Positions 1-5,274 are shown, counted from the stretch's first letter. The stretch is DNA of 5,274 nucleotides from an uncultured Collinsella sp. (GCA_900556675.1 USQE01000102.1:1-5274); one strand, 5' to 3'. Made by a program: numbers and translations. The notes: generated by a model from the letters alone, not told the origin.

Positions 1-55
1 AGGTTTCGATGTACAGCGCGTGAAATGGCAGGATGTGAGGCGGGGCAGCCACTAG
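1..55 (+). other. Left edge; possible tail of a convergent gene
   Basis: Too little sequence to identify anything. On the plus strand the second frame is open from the window edge to a TAG at 53-55 and reads GFDVQRVKWQDVRRGSH. This would end a convergent gene whose stop overlaps the stop of the minus-strand regulator. An open stretch this short can arise by chance, and another plus frame also stays open to position 81. No terminator hairpin is visible here for the regulator gene. Confidence 0.15.
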
Positions 56-1527
56 TGCAGCTGCTCTGCGCGCCTTGTTAGTCGATACTTGCGGTTACGG
101 CTCGTCGCCGCGGCCGTAGGCTCTAGCTTGCCCTGCGCGATAAGCGCATTGACGCGCGTCCTAACCTGGGAGACGGTGAGTCCCGTGCATTCTGCCAGTT
201 CACGTGTTCCCAGTTCGCCGTTGCGCTTGAGTGCCGCCACAATTAAGTCCCCGCCATGATCGATTTGCTCAACCTTCGCTCGGTAGAGGACAACCTTAAA
301 CCGGTCGAAACCCGGGCAAAACAATGGCTCGGCCAGACCGTGCGCACGCATGGCATCTAGCATCATTGGAATGCCCGACCCGTTGCCTTCGGCAGGAGAG
401 CCCGCACCGTCGGGCAATGGGACAAGCGACATGAGCTTCACAAGCGTAGCATTGCGACATCGGGAGCTGCCGTCAAACAGATTCTCGCGAGTCTTTCCTC
501 CGTATAGGCCGCCGGGGTTCGTCACCTCGATACGGTCATCAAAGACGTCAACAGCGATCGACTGCCCACAGAACCGATCTCCGTATTCTCGGTGGATTAC
601 GGCGTTGGCGATTGCCTCGCGCAGGACTTCCTCGGGAATCTCCAGCGAGTCGACACGCGAGACGCCTTGGATCGTCGAGGTTCGCCGCAAATTCTTGGCG
701 ATTGCCGCGACGGCATCCGAGATCATTTCGCCCAACGTTCCCTCGCAGATCGTACGGTCCATGAACCTCAACGACCCCGCCGCGCCCTTCTGCGTTCCGG
801 CATAGACCGCCACATCGATAAAGAGCTTGGGATAGAACTGCTGAGGATAGGCGCCCGCAGCCAGGAGTCCGGCCTTAGTGACATTGCCCTGGGAGTCGAG
901 GAAATTCAGGCGCTCCAGCTTCGTTTTCTTGTCCGGCGCGCCGCGCATCGCACGAGGTGTCAGTGAGAAAGCACGCTCTATCGTGCGGTCGACCAGGGCC
1001 TCGTCAAGATCGCCTGCGACCGCGCCGGGCACTGCATCGCGATCACTGGGGCTCGTCCGCTCATACGACGACAAGGACAGGACCTCAGTCGACGAAAGCG
1101 GAACATCTTTGTCATCGATGCGTTTGTAGCTGCCGCCTTGAGCGCCCCGCTCTATGACATAACAAGGCTTGCTCGACGGGTCGAGCTCCTCAATCGTGAT
1201 GACCAGAACCACGGTGCCCTGGAGCTCCACGCGTTCAATGGTGTATTTGGGCGGATTGGCCAGTTTTCCGCGACCGCCGGCATCACCCATGCCCGCTACG
1301 AATTGGTTGAGCACCTTCTCGGTCTCAAAGTTCTCAACCGGGACAAAGCCCGCGCGCTCGCTCACGCCGAGCACGATAATTCCACCAGCGGTATTCGCGA
1401 ATGCACTAACCGTTTCCCATACGTCGCGGGAAAGCGTCGTGGCGCTCTCCTTGACCTCGACGTTAAGATCGTCCGAGCCCATGCGCCTTAAAGACTCGAG
1501 CAGACCGGTCAGCTCGTTTTCGTTCAT
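52..1527 (-). CDS. AlbA_2/Schlafen-type ATP-binding transcriptional regulator
   Basis: A 491-residue protein with the architecture often annotated as putative transcriptional regulator or RecG-like ATP-binding protein. Residues about 18-140 form an AlbA_2 (Schlafen AAA_4) nucleic-acid-binding domain, seen in EVKES (24-28), SAFANTAGGIIVLGV (41-55) and GSYKR (132-136). Residues about 300-410 form a GHKL-like HATPase_c_4 domain, with N-box REAIANAVIHR near 303-313, NPGGLYGG at 337-344 and GNGSG at 381-385. The tail (about 426-488) looks like a winged helix for DNA binding. I prefer the ATG at 1527 over the in-frame GTG at 1533: AAAGGA lies 7 bases before the ATG but almost touches the GTG. The gene is monocistronic, and its upstream DNA is packed with nonamer repeats, so autoregulation is a fair inference. 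A decayed paralogue lies at 4742-4974. Function is assigned by family only; a role in mobile or defence-related DNA cannot be excluded. Confidence 0.9.
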   Translation of the reverse strand: MNENELTGLLESLRRMGSDDLNVEVKESATTLSRDVWETVSAFANTAGGIIVLGVSERAGFVPVENFETEKVLNQFVAGMGDAGGRGKLANPPKYTIERVELQGTVVLVITIEELDPSSKPCYVIERGAQGGSYKRIDDKDVPLSSTEVLSLSSYERTSPSDRDAVPGAVAGDLDEALVDRTIERAFSLTPRAMRGAPDKKTKLERLNFLDSQGNVTKAGLLAAGAYPQQFYPKLFIDVAVYAGTQKGAAGSLRFMDRTICEGTLGEMISDAVAAIAKNLRRTSTIQGVSRVDSLEIPEEVLREAIANAVIHREYGDRFCGQSIAVDVFDDRIEVTNPGGLYGGKTRENLFDGSSRCRNATLVKLMSLVPLPDGAGSPAEGNGSGIPMMLDAMRAHGLAEPLFCPGFDRFKVVLYRAKVEQIDHGGDLIVAALKRNGELGTRELAECTGLTVSQVRTRVNALIAQGKLEPTAAATSRNRKYRLTRRAEQLH

Positions 1528-1579
1528 CTGCACGTCCTTTCGCTCGGCCCGGCGGAGAATGCCGCGAATAGATTTCCTT

Positions 1580-1658
1580 CGTCTCTCAGTTATCTCTCGT
1601 AATTATCTCTCGTCTTTGTGCCATCTCTCGTATTAGTGACAAATGAGAGATGAGAGAT
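1580..1658. promoter_or_regulatory. Nonamer repeat array upstream of the regulator gene
   Basis: Direct copies of ATCTCTCGT lie at 1592-1600, 1605-1613 and 1623-1631, with a weaker copy GTCTCTCAG at 1581-1589. Start-to-start spacings are 11, 13 and 18 bases. Two copies in the opposite sense, ATGAGAGAT, follow at 1643-1651 and 1650-1658. The 1622-1629 arm CATCTCTC and the 1645-1652 arm GAGAGATG form a perfect 8-bp inverted repeat with a 15-base spacer. The array ends about 54 bases before the start codon of the regulator, where the promoter must lie, so these are probably protein-binding sites, most simply for the regulator itself. No convincing -35/-10 pair could be fixed. A similar array lies at 5109-5141. 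Confidence 0.65.
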
Positions 1659-1673
1659 ACGTGAGTGATGGAC

Positions 1674-1707
1674 GAGCGTGGATTTTTGGACGGTCGGAAA
1701 ATCCCTC
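1674..1707. repeat. Palindromic GGATTTT element, copy 1
   Basis: GGATTTT at 1680-1686 pairs with AAAATCC at 1698-1704 around an 11-base loop containing TTGGACGG. The 13-base string GAGCGTGGATTTT (1674-1686) recurs exactly, inverted, at 5219-5231. The TTGGACGG core also recurs, at 5180-5187. The element sits between the nonamer array of the regulator and the terminator of the sugar operon. It could be a chromosomal intergenic repeat, part of the regulator module or a weak second hairpin; sequence alone does not decide. Confidence 0.5.
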
Positions 1708-1711
1708 AAAC

Positions 1712-1748
1712 AAAAAAACGGGGCCGGCCTTACGCCGAGCCCCGTTTT
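1712..1748 (-). terminator. Rho-independent terminator of the PTS operon
   Basis: AAAACGGGGC (1715-1724) pairs perfectly with GCCCCGTTTT (1739-1748). The 14-base loop can pair further as CGGC/GCCG. Read on the minus strand, the stem is followed by a run of seven T (complement of 1712-1718). It lies 45 bases after the IID stop codon, as expected for the end of the operon. The run of A/T on both sides may let it also work weakly on the plus strand. Confidence 0.9.
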
Positions 1749-1793
1749 CAAACGGTCAGTTAGTTATCCAACGCGCGAGCATAGCAGTCAACT

Positions 1794-2642
1794 TTACGCC
1801 GCCGCGAACACTCCCAAGCCCGTTCCGATGATGCAGATCGCGAAGATGCCAATAATAATCCAAATGGTCTTGACACCCTTTTTGTACAGGGCAACGCAAG
1901 CGAACGTTGCCAGCAAGGGCAGCAGACCGGGGAAGATCGAATCGAACAGATCCTGCAGGACAATCTCCGAACCACCCACATCAAAGGTCAAAGCCGTGGA
2001 CAGTGAGACCTGTGCCGCAATCATGGCGCCGATAACGGTCATTCCGAGAACGCCGGCAGCATGCGTCATGCGAGACATAAGGTTGTTCTCTTCGGACTGC
2101 TGCAGGAACTTGGTTCCCAGGTCGTATCCCAGATGGGCGGCGACGATACGCGTTGCAAAGTTAATCACGGAGTAGATGAGCGCGTACACGATGGGGCCGA
2201 GCGGGTTGCCCGTCGACGCGATGCCAATACCAATGCCGGCGGCGACCACGCGGAACGTACCCCAGTAGAACGAATCACCAATGCCGGAAAGCGGTCCCAT
2301 GAGGCCGACCTTCATAGCGTTAATCGAGGACGTGTCGAAGTTCTTATCGGCAGCCGCCTGCTCTTCCATCGAAACCGTAAGGCCGGCTACAAACGGAAGC
2401 ACATGAGGCGTGATGTTAAAGAACTCGGTATGGCGATCGAGCGCCGCATAGTAATCGTCGTCGTTGGGATAGATCTTTCGCAGGGGCTTCTGAATGGTGT
2501 ACATGAAGCCCATTGCCATCATCTTGTCGTACGACTGCGAGCACTGGCTCGTAAACTGGCGAAGGAACATGCTCCGATACATATCGGGAGTCATAATCGC
2601 GTCCTTCTTGGCCTCTTTGAGGTCGGTGTTCTGGATAGCCAT
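1794..2642 (-). CDS. PTS mannose/fructose/sorbose family transporter subunit IID
   Basis: A 282-residue membrane protein of the EIID-AGA family, close to the usual 270-300 residues. With IIC it forms the sugar-conducting channel of a mannose-class phosphotransferase system. Family landmarks are SMFLRQFTSQCSQSYDKMMAMG near 24-45 (many members read RSFFLQASWNYERMQ here), HTEFFNITPH (71-80), the EE pair at 93-94 and the highly conserved KVGLMGPLSGIGDSFYWGT at 111-129. Hydrophobic segments follow near 132-168, 195-217, 238-253 and 258-280, with a KKG turn before the last. The ATG overlaps the IIC stop as TAATG, with a strong GAGGAGGA ribosome site at 2649-2656 inside the end of IIC, so the two are translationally coupled. 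It is the last gene before the terminator. The reading frame looks intact. Substrate specificity cannot be read from this subunit. Confidence 0.95.
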   Translation of the reverse strand: MAIQNTDLKEAKKDAIMTPDMYRSMFLRQFTSQCSQSYDKMMAMGFMYTIQKPLRKIYPNDDDYYAALDRHTEFFNITPHVLPFVAGLTVSMEEQAAADKNFDTSSINAMKVGLMGPLSGIGDSFYWGTFRVVAAGIGIGIASTGNPLGPIVYALIYSVINFATRIVAAHLGYDLGTKFLQQSEENNLMSRMTHAAGVLGMTVIGAMIAAQVSLSTALTFDVGGSEIVLQDLFDSIFPGLLPLLATFACVALYKKGVKTIWIIIGIFAICIIGTGLGVFAAA

Positions 2643-3376
2643 TAGAAGTCCTCCTCTTCATCTGCAGCAACCGTCTGCGGACCGGACGAGCCCTCGCGGA
2701 AGGCCAGGAGCAGTGCGACGCAAATGGCAGCTGCGGCGACGCCGATAACGTCCATCTTGAGGTAGATGACCATAATGAATCCCAGGAACAGCCAAGGAAG
2801 CAGCTTGTTATCGCCCATGGTCCTAATAAGAAGTGCGAAGCCGATGCAGACCATGACGCCGGATGCAACGTTGAGGCCGTCCATCACAAACTGCGGAATC
2901 GCGTTGAGCGCATTGTTGATGAGGTCGGCACCAAAGAACAGCGAGCAAAACACCAGCAGTGCAGACGGAATGCCAATCGACAGCGGCACGACGGTCAGAT
3001 GGTACAGGTTCGCCTTGGCAAGATCGCGATTTGCCAGAGCGGTCTCAATCTTCTTGCAGGCAAAGGCACCCGGAACGGCGTAGCAGAAGTTGCGCCACAC
3101 CTGAAGGAAGACGGAGACGGGAAGGGCGAGTGCGACGGCAGTTGCCGTGCCCGTACCCGTAATGACGGCAAACGCGCAGCCAAGCACGCCGGAAGCATAG
3201 ACCTCGGGAGGAACCGCCGCACCGACCATGATGGCGCCCATGAACATGGACTCCAAAGCAGCGCCGACGATAACGCCCTGCTGGACATCGCCAAGGATCA
3301 AGCCAACGAACAGGCTCGTAAACAGCGGACGACCAAGCATCGTAATGCCAAATGCTTGCTCGTCCATAGACGCCAT
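2642..3376 (-). CDS. PTS mannose/fructose/sorbose family transporter subunit IIC (N-terminus missing in this frame)
   Basis: A 244-residue EII-Sor family protein, the partner of IID in the membrane channel. Family motifs are GRPL (15-18), GLILGD (25-30), GAALESMFMGA (38-48), GAAVPPEVYASG (52-63) and NAIPQFVMDGLNVASG (158-173), with several hydrophobic helices between them and an acidic tail, DEEEDF. E. coli ManY has 266 residues and about 40 before the equivalent of GLILGD; this ORF has 24. The first hydrophobic segment, normally beginning near M-x4-LQ, is therefore absent. The ATG at 3376 has no Shine-Dalgarno sequence. The missing part is visible upstream in another frame (3376-3414), which points to a frameshift plus loss of the start codon. 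The rest of the frame is intact. The product may be non-functional, or the shift may be a sequencing error. Confidence 0.85.
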   Translation of the reverse strand: MASMDEQAFGITMLGRPLFTSLFVGLILGDVQQGVIVGAALESMFMGAIMVGAAVPPEVYASGVLGCAFAVITGTGTATAVALALPVSVFLQVWRNFCYAVPGAFACKKIETALANRDLAKANLYHLTVVPLSIGIPSALLVFCSLFFGADLINNALNAIPQFVMDGLNVASGVMVCIGFALLIRTMGDNKLLPWLFLGFIMVIYLKMDVIGVAAAAICVALLLAFREGSSGPQTVAADEEEDF

Positions 3377-3414
3377 AATGCGACCAGCGCAACTTGGAGG
3401 TACTGGGCAACTAT
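3376..3414 (-). pseudogene. Out-of-frame 5' end of the IIC gene
   Basis: Read on the minus strand from 3414, the codons give I-V-A-Q-Y-L-Q-V-A-L-V-A-L and then W. This is a good match to the start of mannose-family IIC proteins, for example ManY, which begins MEITTLQIVLVF: a Leu-Gln five residues from the start, then a hydrophobic helix. The codon at the expected initiator position is ATA (3412-3414), one base from ATG, with GGGG (3424-3427) 9 bases upstream. The frame differs from the IIC ORF and must change near 3373-3376, consistent with a net loss of one base modulo three. From ManY spacing, a loss of about 10 bases would restore the length. The match covers only 13 residues, so the reading is an inference. 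Confidence 0.55.
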
Positions 3415-3435
3415 TCTGATTAACCCCAGAAATAA

Positions 3436-3474
3436 GCCTGCAGGCGAGACGTTCAGAACAGCTCGCCTGCAGGC
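3436..3474 (-). other. Intercistronic 13-bp perfect hairpin
   Basis: GCCTGCAGGCGAG (3436-3448) pairs without mismatch with CTCGCCTGCAGGC (3462-3474) around a 13-base loop. It lies between the SIS gene stop and IIC. Read on the minus strand the stem is followed by TTATTTCTGG, a poor U-tract, so it is at best a leaky terminator. An mRNA-processing or stabilising hairpin that sets SIS versus IIC/IID levels is equally likely. Each arm also contains the self-complementary decamer GCCTGCAGGC. Confidence 0.75.
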
Positions 3475-3495
3475 AACAGCAGCAATTTGAAAGGA

Positions 3496-4530
3496 TTAGT
3501 AGTTCATCTGGTGATAGTAGCGACGCGTGGTGAGCGGGTGGTTGCGGACGTGCTCGAGATGGCAGCTCAGGCGCTCGGTGATGGTGTAGGTGACCATCGG
3601 GGAGACGATCTTGCGGAACTCGGGGTCGCTGAACGGCAGCTCGACCTCGGCGGTGTCGAACTTGTTCACGCGGACATGGACGCCCTTCTCGTCGGCGAGC
3701 ATGTGGGTGAAGTTGTCCACGCGGTCCATGAGCTTACGGGTGTCGTCCTCGCCGTAGAGCATGATGAGGCTCGTGCCCTCCTCGCACAGCTCGATGGTGC
3801 CGTGGAAGAACTCGGCGGCGTGGATGGACTTGGTCTTGATCCACTGCATCTCCTCGAGAATGCACATGGCGTAGTCGTAGGCCTCGCCCCAGAGCATGCC
3901 GGAGCCGATCACCATGTGGTAGTCGGTGTCCTTGAAGTCCTCGGCCATGGCGGCGCAGCGCTCGTCCTGAGCGTCCTTGGCCTTGATGAGGTACGGAGCG
4001 ATGTTGCCGAACTCCTCCATGAAGGTGTCGTACTTGGGGAAGGCGCCGGCGTTCTTGAGGAAGCGGGCGACCAGCGTGATCTGGTAGGTGTAGATGGCCT
4101 CGCACAGAACGTCGTCCTCGGCGAAGCTGAAGAACTTGTAATCGGCGTACTCAGTGGCCGGGGTGTTGTCGTTGGAGACATACATCAGCGTGCGGGCGCC
4201 CTGCTCCTGGCAGAACTTGGCGGCCTCGATGATCTCGGGGGTGGTGCCGGTACGGGTGGAGAAGACGCAGACCGAGTCCTTGTTGAAGGCCTTGGGCGGG
4301 CATGCGAGGAACTCAGCGGCAATCTCGCAGTGGACGTCGACGTCGGCCGTGGTGGTCTCGACCCAGTACTTCATCGGGAGCGTGTGGGCCCAGGTGCCGC
4401 CGCAGCCGATGAAGAAGATGTTGGAATAACCCTGCTCGCAGACCTTGTCCACGGCAGCCTCAATCTGAGGACGGAGAGCGAGGGCATCGCTCACAACCTT
4501 CTCGTAACGAGGCTCATCGAAATTGAACAT
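3496..4530 (-). CDS. SIS-domain sugar-phosphate deglycase/isomerase, FrlB-like
   Basis: A 344-residue cytoplasmic protein with two SIS (sugar isomerase) domains, about the length of E. coli FrlB (340). The first domain shows the phosphosugar loop GCGGTW (42-47) and STRTGTTPE (91-99). The second shows GSGMLWGEAYD (209-219) and HAAEFFHGTIE (237-247), then an ending HPLTTRRYYHQMNY. FrlB has ESGEFRHGPLE and HNPDERRYYGG at the matching places, so fructoselysine-6-phosphate deglycase or a relative acting on another Amadori or amino-sugar phosphate is the best reading. The Glu/His of EFFHG are candidate active-site residues. The start is supported by AGGAG (4537-4541) 6 bases before the ATG. After about codon 30, most codons end in C or G, which suggests high expression. 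It is the first gene of the operon, 119 bases before IIC. The exact substrate is not determined. Confidence 0.88.
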   Translation of the reverse strand: MFNFDEPRYEKVVSDALALRPQIEAAVDKVCEQGYSNIFFIGCGGTWAHTLPMKYWVETTTADVDVHCEIAAEFLACPPKAFNKDSVCVFSTRTGTTPEIIEAAKFCQEQGARTLMYVSNDNTPATEYADYKFFSFAEDDVLCEAIYTYQITLVARFLKNAGAFPKYDTFMEEFGNIAPYLIKAKDAQDERCAAMAEDFKDTDYHMVIGSGMLWGEAYDYAMCILEEMQWIKTKSIHAAEFFHGTIELCEEGTSLIMLYGEDDTRKLMDRVDNFTHMLADEKGVHVRVNKFDTAEVELPFSDPEFRKIVSPMVTYTITERLSCHLEHVRNHPLTTRRYYHQMNY

Positions 4531-4572
4531 CCCTTACTCCTAACTCACTTGGATGAACCCTTCATTCATCCC

Positions 4573-4608
4573 ATAACGTTATAATACTTTATATAACTAA
4601 CTATGCAA
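4573..4608 (-). promoter_or_regulatory. Predicted promoter of the SIS-IIC-IID operon with overlapping palindrome
   Basis: On the minus strand, TTGCAT (4603-4608) and TATTAT (4581-4586) are separated by 16 bases, giving a plausible -35/-10 pair and a leader of roughly 40 bases before the SIS start. Inverted repeat GTTATA-N8-TATAAC spans 4578-4597 and covers the -10. A perfect palindrome, ATAACGTTAT, lies at 4573-4582. A repressor of GntR type, common for such operons, could bind here, but no regulator gene of that kind is in the window. Confidence 0.5.
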
Positions 4609-4684
4609 GTACTATTTTGGTCCCGTTCTTTCATCAAGCCCCTTAAAACAACAATCGGCGTTGTTGGACACAGCGTGCAAGTTC

Positions 4685-4699
4685 ATTGAACGATTCAAT
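4685..4699. promoter_or_regulatory. ATTGAA-N3-TTCAAT palindrome upstream of the operon promoter
   Basis: A perfect 6-bp inverted repeat around CGA, about 77 bases upstream of the predicted -35. A second inverted repeat, CAACAA-N6-TTGTTG, lies at 4649-4666. The spacing would suit an activator site, but no family can be assigned. The remaining sequence between 4609 and 4741 shows no gene. Confidence 0.3.
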
Positions 4700-4741
4700 A
4701 TGCATCGTCTCTAGTTAAATGACGTCCTATGCAAATACCTT

Positions 4742-4974
4742 TAATCCGCTTGGGGCCGACGAATCTTTTGACTGTCCGCAGAAGCTTTCCCGGAATTCCC
4801 TATGGATAGACGCGCCGGTAATCGCTTCGTTATCTGGCTTATTGCGCATTGCCGGGGCGTCTGGGAGAAAGCACAATCTACCGCGTGGTCAACTAGCGTT
4901 TCATCGGAATCGACCGCATCCGCGCCAAATACTAAATCGCAATCGTTGAAACTCGTCCGATCATATGGCGGCAA
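4742..4974 (-). pseudogene. Decayed paralogue of the AlbA_2 regulator
   Basis: Two blocks match the intact regulator at 52-1527. Block 1 (4852-4971), beginning PPYDRTS and ending CAFSQTPR, equals residues about 153-192, with 22 of 40 identical. Block 2 (4769-4828), EAITGASIHREFRESFCGQS, equals residues 304-323, with 13 of 20 identical and in a different frame. Just after TPR a single-base deletion shifts the frame: MRNKPD aligns with MRGAPD of the intact protein. The next codons then jump straight to the N-box block, so about 103 codons are missing. A weaker third match, APSGL to NPGGL near 4742-4756, would imply another short deletion. A TAA stop lies four codons before TTG 4974, and nothing of the N-terminal domain is recognisable. 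It is a dead fragment; the divergence from the intact copy suggests an old duplication or a separate insertion of a related gene. Confidence 0.85.
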
Positions 4975-5108
4975 TTTCTCGCCTTAAAAATGAGCACGAA
5001 ATAAGGGGGCAGCTGTTTGCAACTTGCTTTATTCGTAAGTGTTTTTACTGAAAAAACAATCACCGACCAAACAGCACTATTAATTGTTTGGCTCTTTGCT
5101 GTACAGCC
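4975..5108. other. Intergenic DNA with no recognisable gene
   Basis: AT-richer sequence between the regulator remnant and the second nonamer array. The only structure noted is an inverted repeat, CCAAACA (5067-5073) with TGTTTGG (5085-5091), with an 11-base loop. Read on the minus strand, a T-run follows only after about 10 bases, so it is not a good terminator. The N-terminal half of the lost regulator copy should have been here, but no AlbA_2 motif is visible. Confidence 0.5.
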
Positions 5109-5141
5109 ATCTTTCGTATACGTCTCTCGTCTATCTCTCAT
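5109..5141. promoter_or_regulatory. Second nonamer array, upstream of the regulator remnant
   Basis: ATCTTTCGT (5109-5117), GTCTCTCGT (5122-5130) and ATCTCTCAT (5133-5141) are near copies of the ATCTCTCGT nonamer found before the intact regulator, in the same orientation relative to the gene. Start-to-start spacings of 13 and 11 bases repeat those of the first array. ACGAAAG at 5155-5161 is the inverse of CTTTCGT at 5111-5117. This supports the remnant having once been a complete unit with its own control region. Confidence 0.55.
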
Positions 5142-5169
5142 CTCACGGTTGGAGACGAAAGGTGTGCGG

Positions 5170-5231
5170 GAGTGGATAATTGGACGGCATTTGGACCTGC
5201 GACGGATTATTTCATCCGAAAATCCACGCTC
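5170..5231. repeat. Palindromic GGATTTT element, copy 2
   Basis: A 62-base imperfect palindrome. The left end GAGTGGATAATTGG (5171-5184) matches the inverse of the right end CCGAAAATCCACGCTC (5216-5231). A small inner hairpin, CGGAT (5203-5207) with ATCCG (5214-5218), sits between. Compared with copy 1 at 1674-1707, both have GTGGAT-N2-TTGGACGG followed by TC(G/C)GAAAATCC, but here about 27 extra bases separate the two halves. It lies on the same side of the nonamer array as copy 1. Confidence 0.45.
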
Positions 5232-5274
5232 ATTCGGCGGGCACGCGGGGCCTATGCCCAATCCGCTGGCATCG

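Noticed and set aside
350..1636. Several plus-strand open frames opposite the regulator gene
   Set aside because: They overlap each other and the AlbA_2/HATPase frame, show no recognisable domain, and lack consistent ribosome sites.
1580..1658. CRISPR-like reading of the repeats
   Set aside because: The repeats are only 9 bases with gaps of 2-9 bases, occur in both orientations and have no spacers of regular size.
2061..2645. Plus-strand open frame of 194 codons opposite IID
   Set aside because: Charged, His/Arg-rich antisense translation with no family resemblance; IID on the other strand is unmistakable.
3487..4584. Long plus-strand open frame (365 codons) opposite the SIS gene
   Set aside because: Its translation is low-complexity Gly/Val/Leu/Glu/His/Asp without motifs, as expected opposite a gene rich in C/G-ending codons. 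The minus frame has clear SIS motifs and a ribosome site.
5067..5091. Terminator at the CCAAACA/TGTTTGG inverted repeat
   Set aside because: AT-rich 7-bp stem with a long loop, and the T-run is separated by about 10 bases, so it is unlikely to terminate transcription.
1674..5231. Insertion-sequence ends for a composite transposon
   Set aside because: A 13-base exact inverted match exists, but there is no transposase and no target duplication was seen; each copy is itself a palindrome, so the inverted match is expected.
4932..5261. Minus-strand open frame of 109 codons upstream of the regulator remnant
   Set aside because: It runs through the nonamer array and palindrome, has no motif, and is out of frame with the remnant's homology, so it is probably a chance frame.

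Overview
The window looks like accessory-genome sequence from a gut actinobacterium of the class Coriobacteriia, most likely Collinsella or a close relative. This is an inference from moderately high GC, C/G-ending codons, the style of the mannose-family PTS proteins and the AlbA/Schlafen-type regulator. No rRNA or marker gene is present to prove it. All convincing genes lie on the minus strand.

Layout, left to right. (1) 52-1527 is an intact 491-residue AlbA_2/Schlafen-type ATP-binding regulator. (2) 1580-1705 is its upstream region, with an array of a nonamer (ATCTCTCGT on +, ACGAGAGAT in the gene's direction) followed by a GGATTTT/AAAATCC palindromic element. (3) 1712-1748 is the rho-independent terminator of the next operon. 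(4) 1794-4530 is a three-gene sugar operon transcribed leftward: a SIS-domain deglycase/isomerase of the FrlB type, then PTS components IIC and IID of the mannose family. IIC and IID overlap by one base. A perfect 13-bp hairpin lies between the SIS gene and IIC. A promoter with palindromic sequence over its -10 lies upstream of the SIS gene. (5) 4742-4974 is a decayed second copy of the AlbA_2 regulator, with a one-base deletion and a deletion of about 103 codons. (6) 5109-5231 is a second copy of the nonamer array plus GGATTTT element, placed relative to the remnant much as the first set is placed relative to the intact gene.

How it works together. The IIC/IID pair would form the membrane channel of a PTS transporter that imports and phosphorylates a sugar or sugar-amine conjugate. 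The SIS protein would act on the phosphorylated product; its C-terminal half resembles fructoselysine-6-phosphate deglycase (FrlB), so an Amadori compound is the best guess. No IIA or IIB gene is present, so these must be supplied from elsewhere. IIC as read starts about 20 residues too late: the missing hydrophobic N-terminus is encoded just upstream in another frame, beginning at an ATA codon. Either the transporter is broken in this strain or the sequence has an error. The sugar operon sits between two same-orientation copies of the regulator module, one intact and one dead, which suggests duplication or repeated insertion of that module around the operon.
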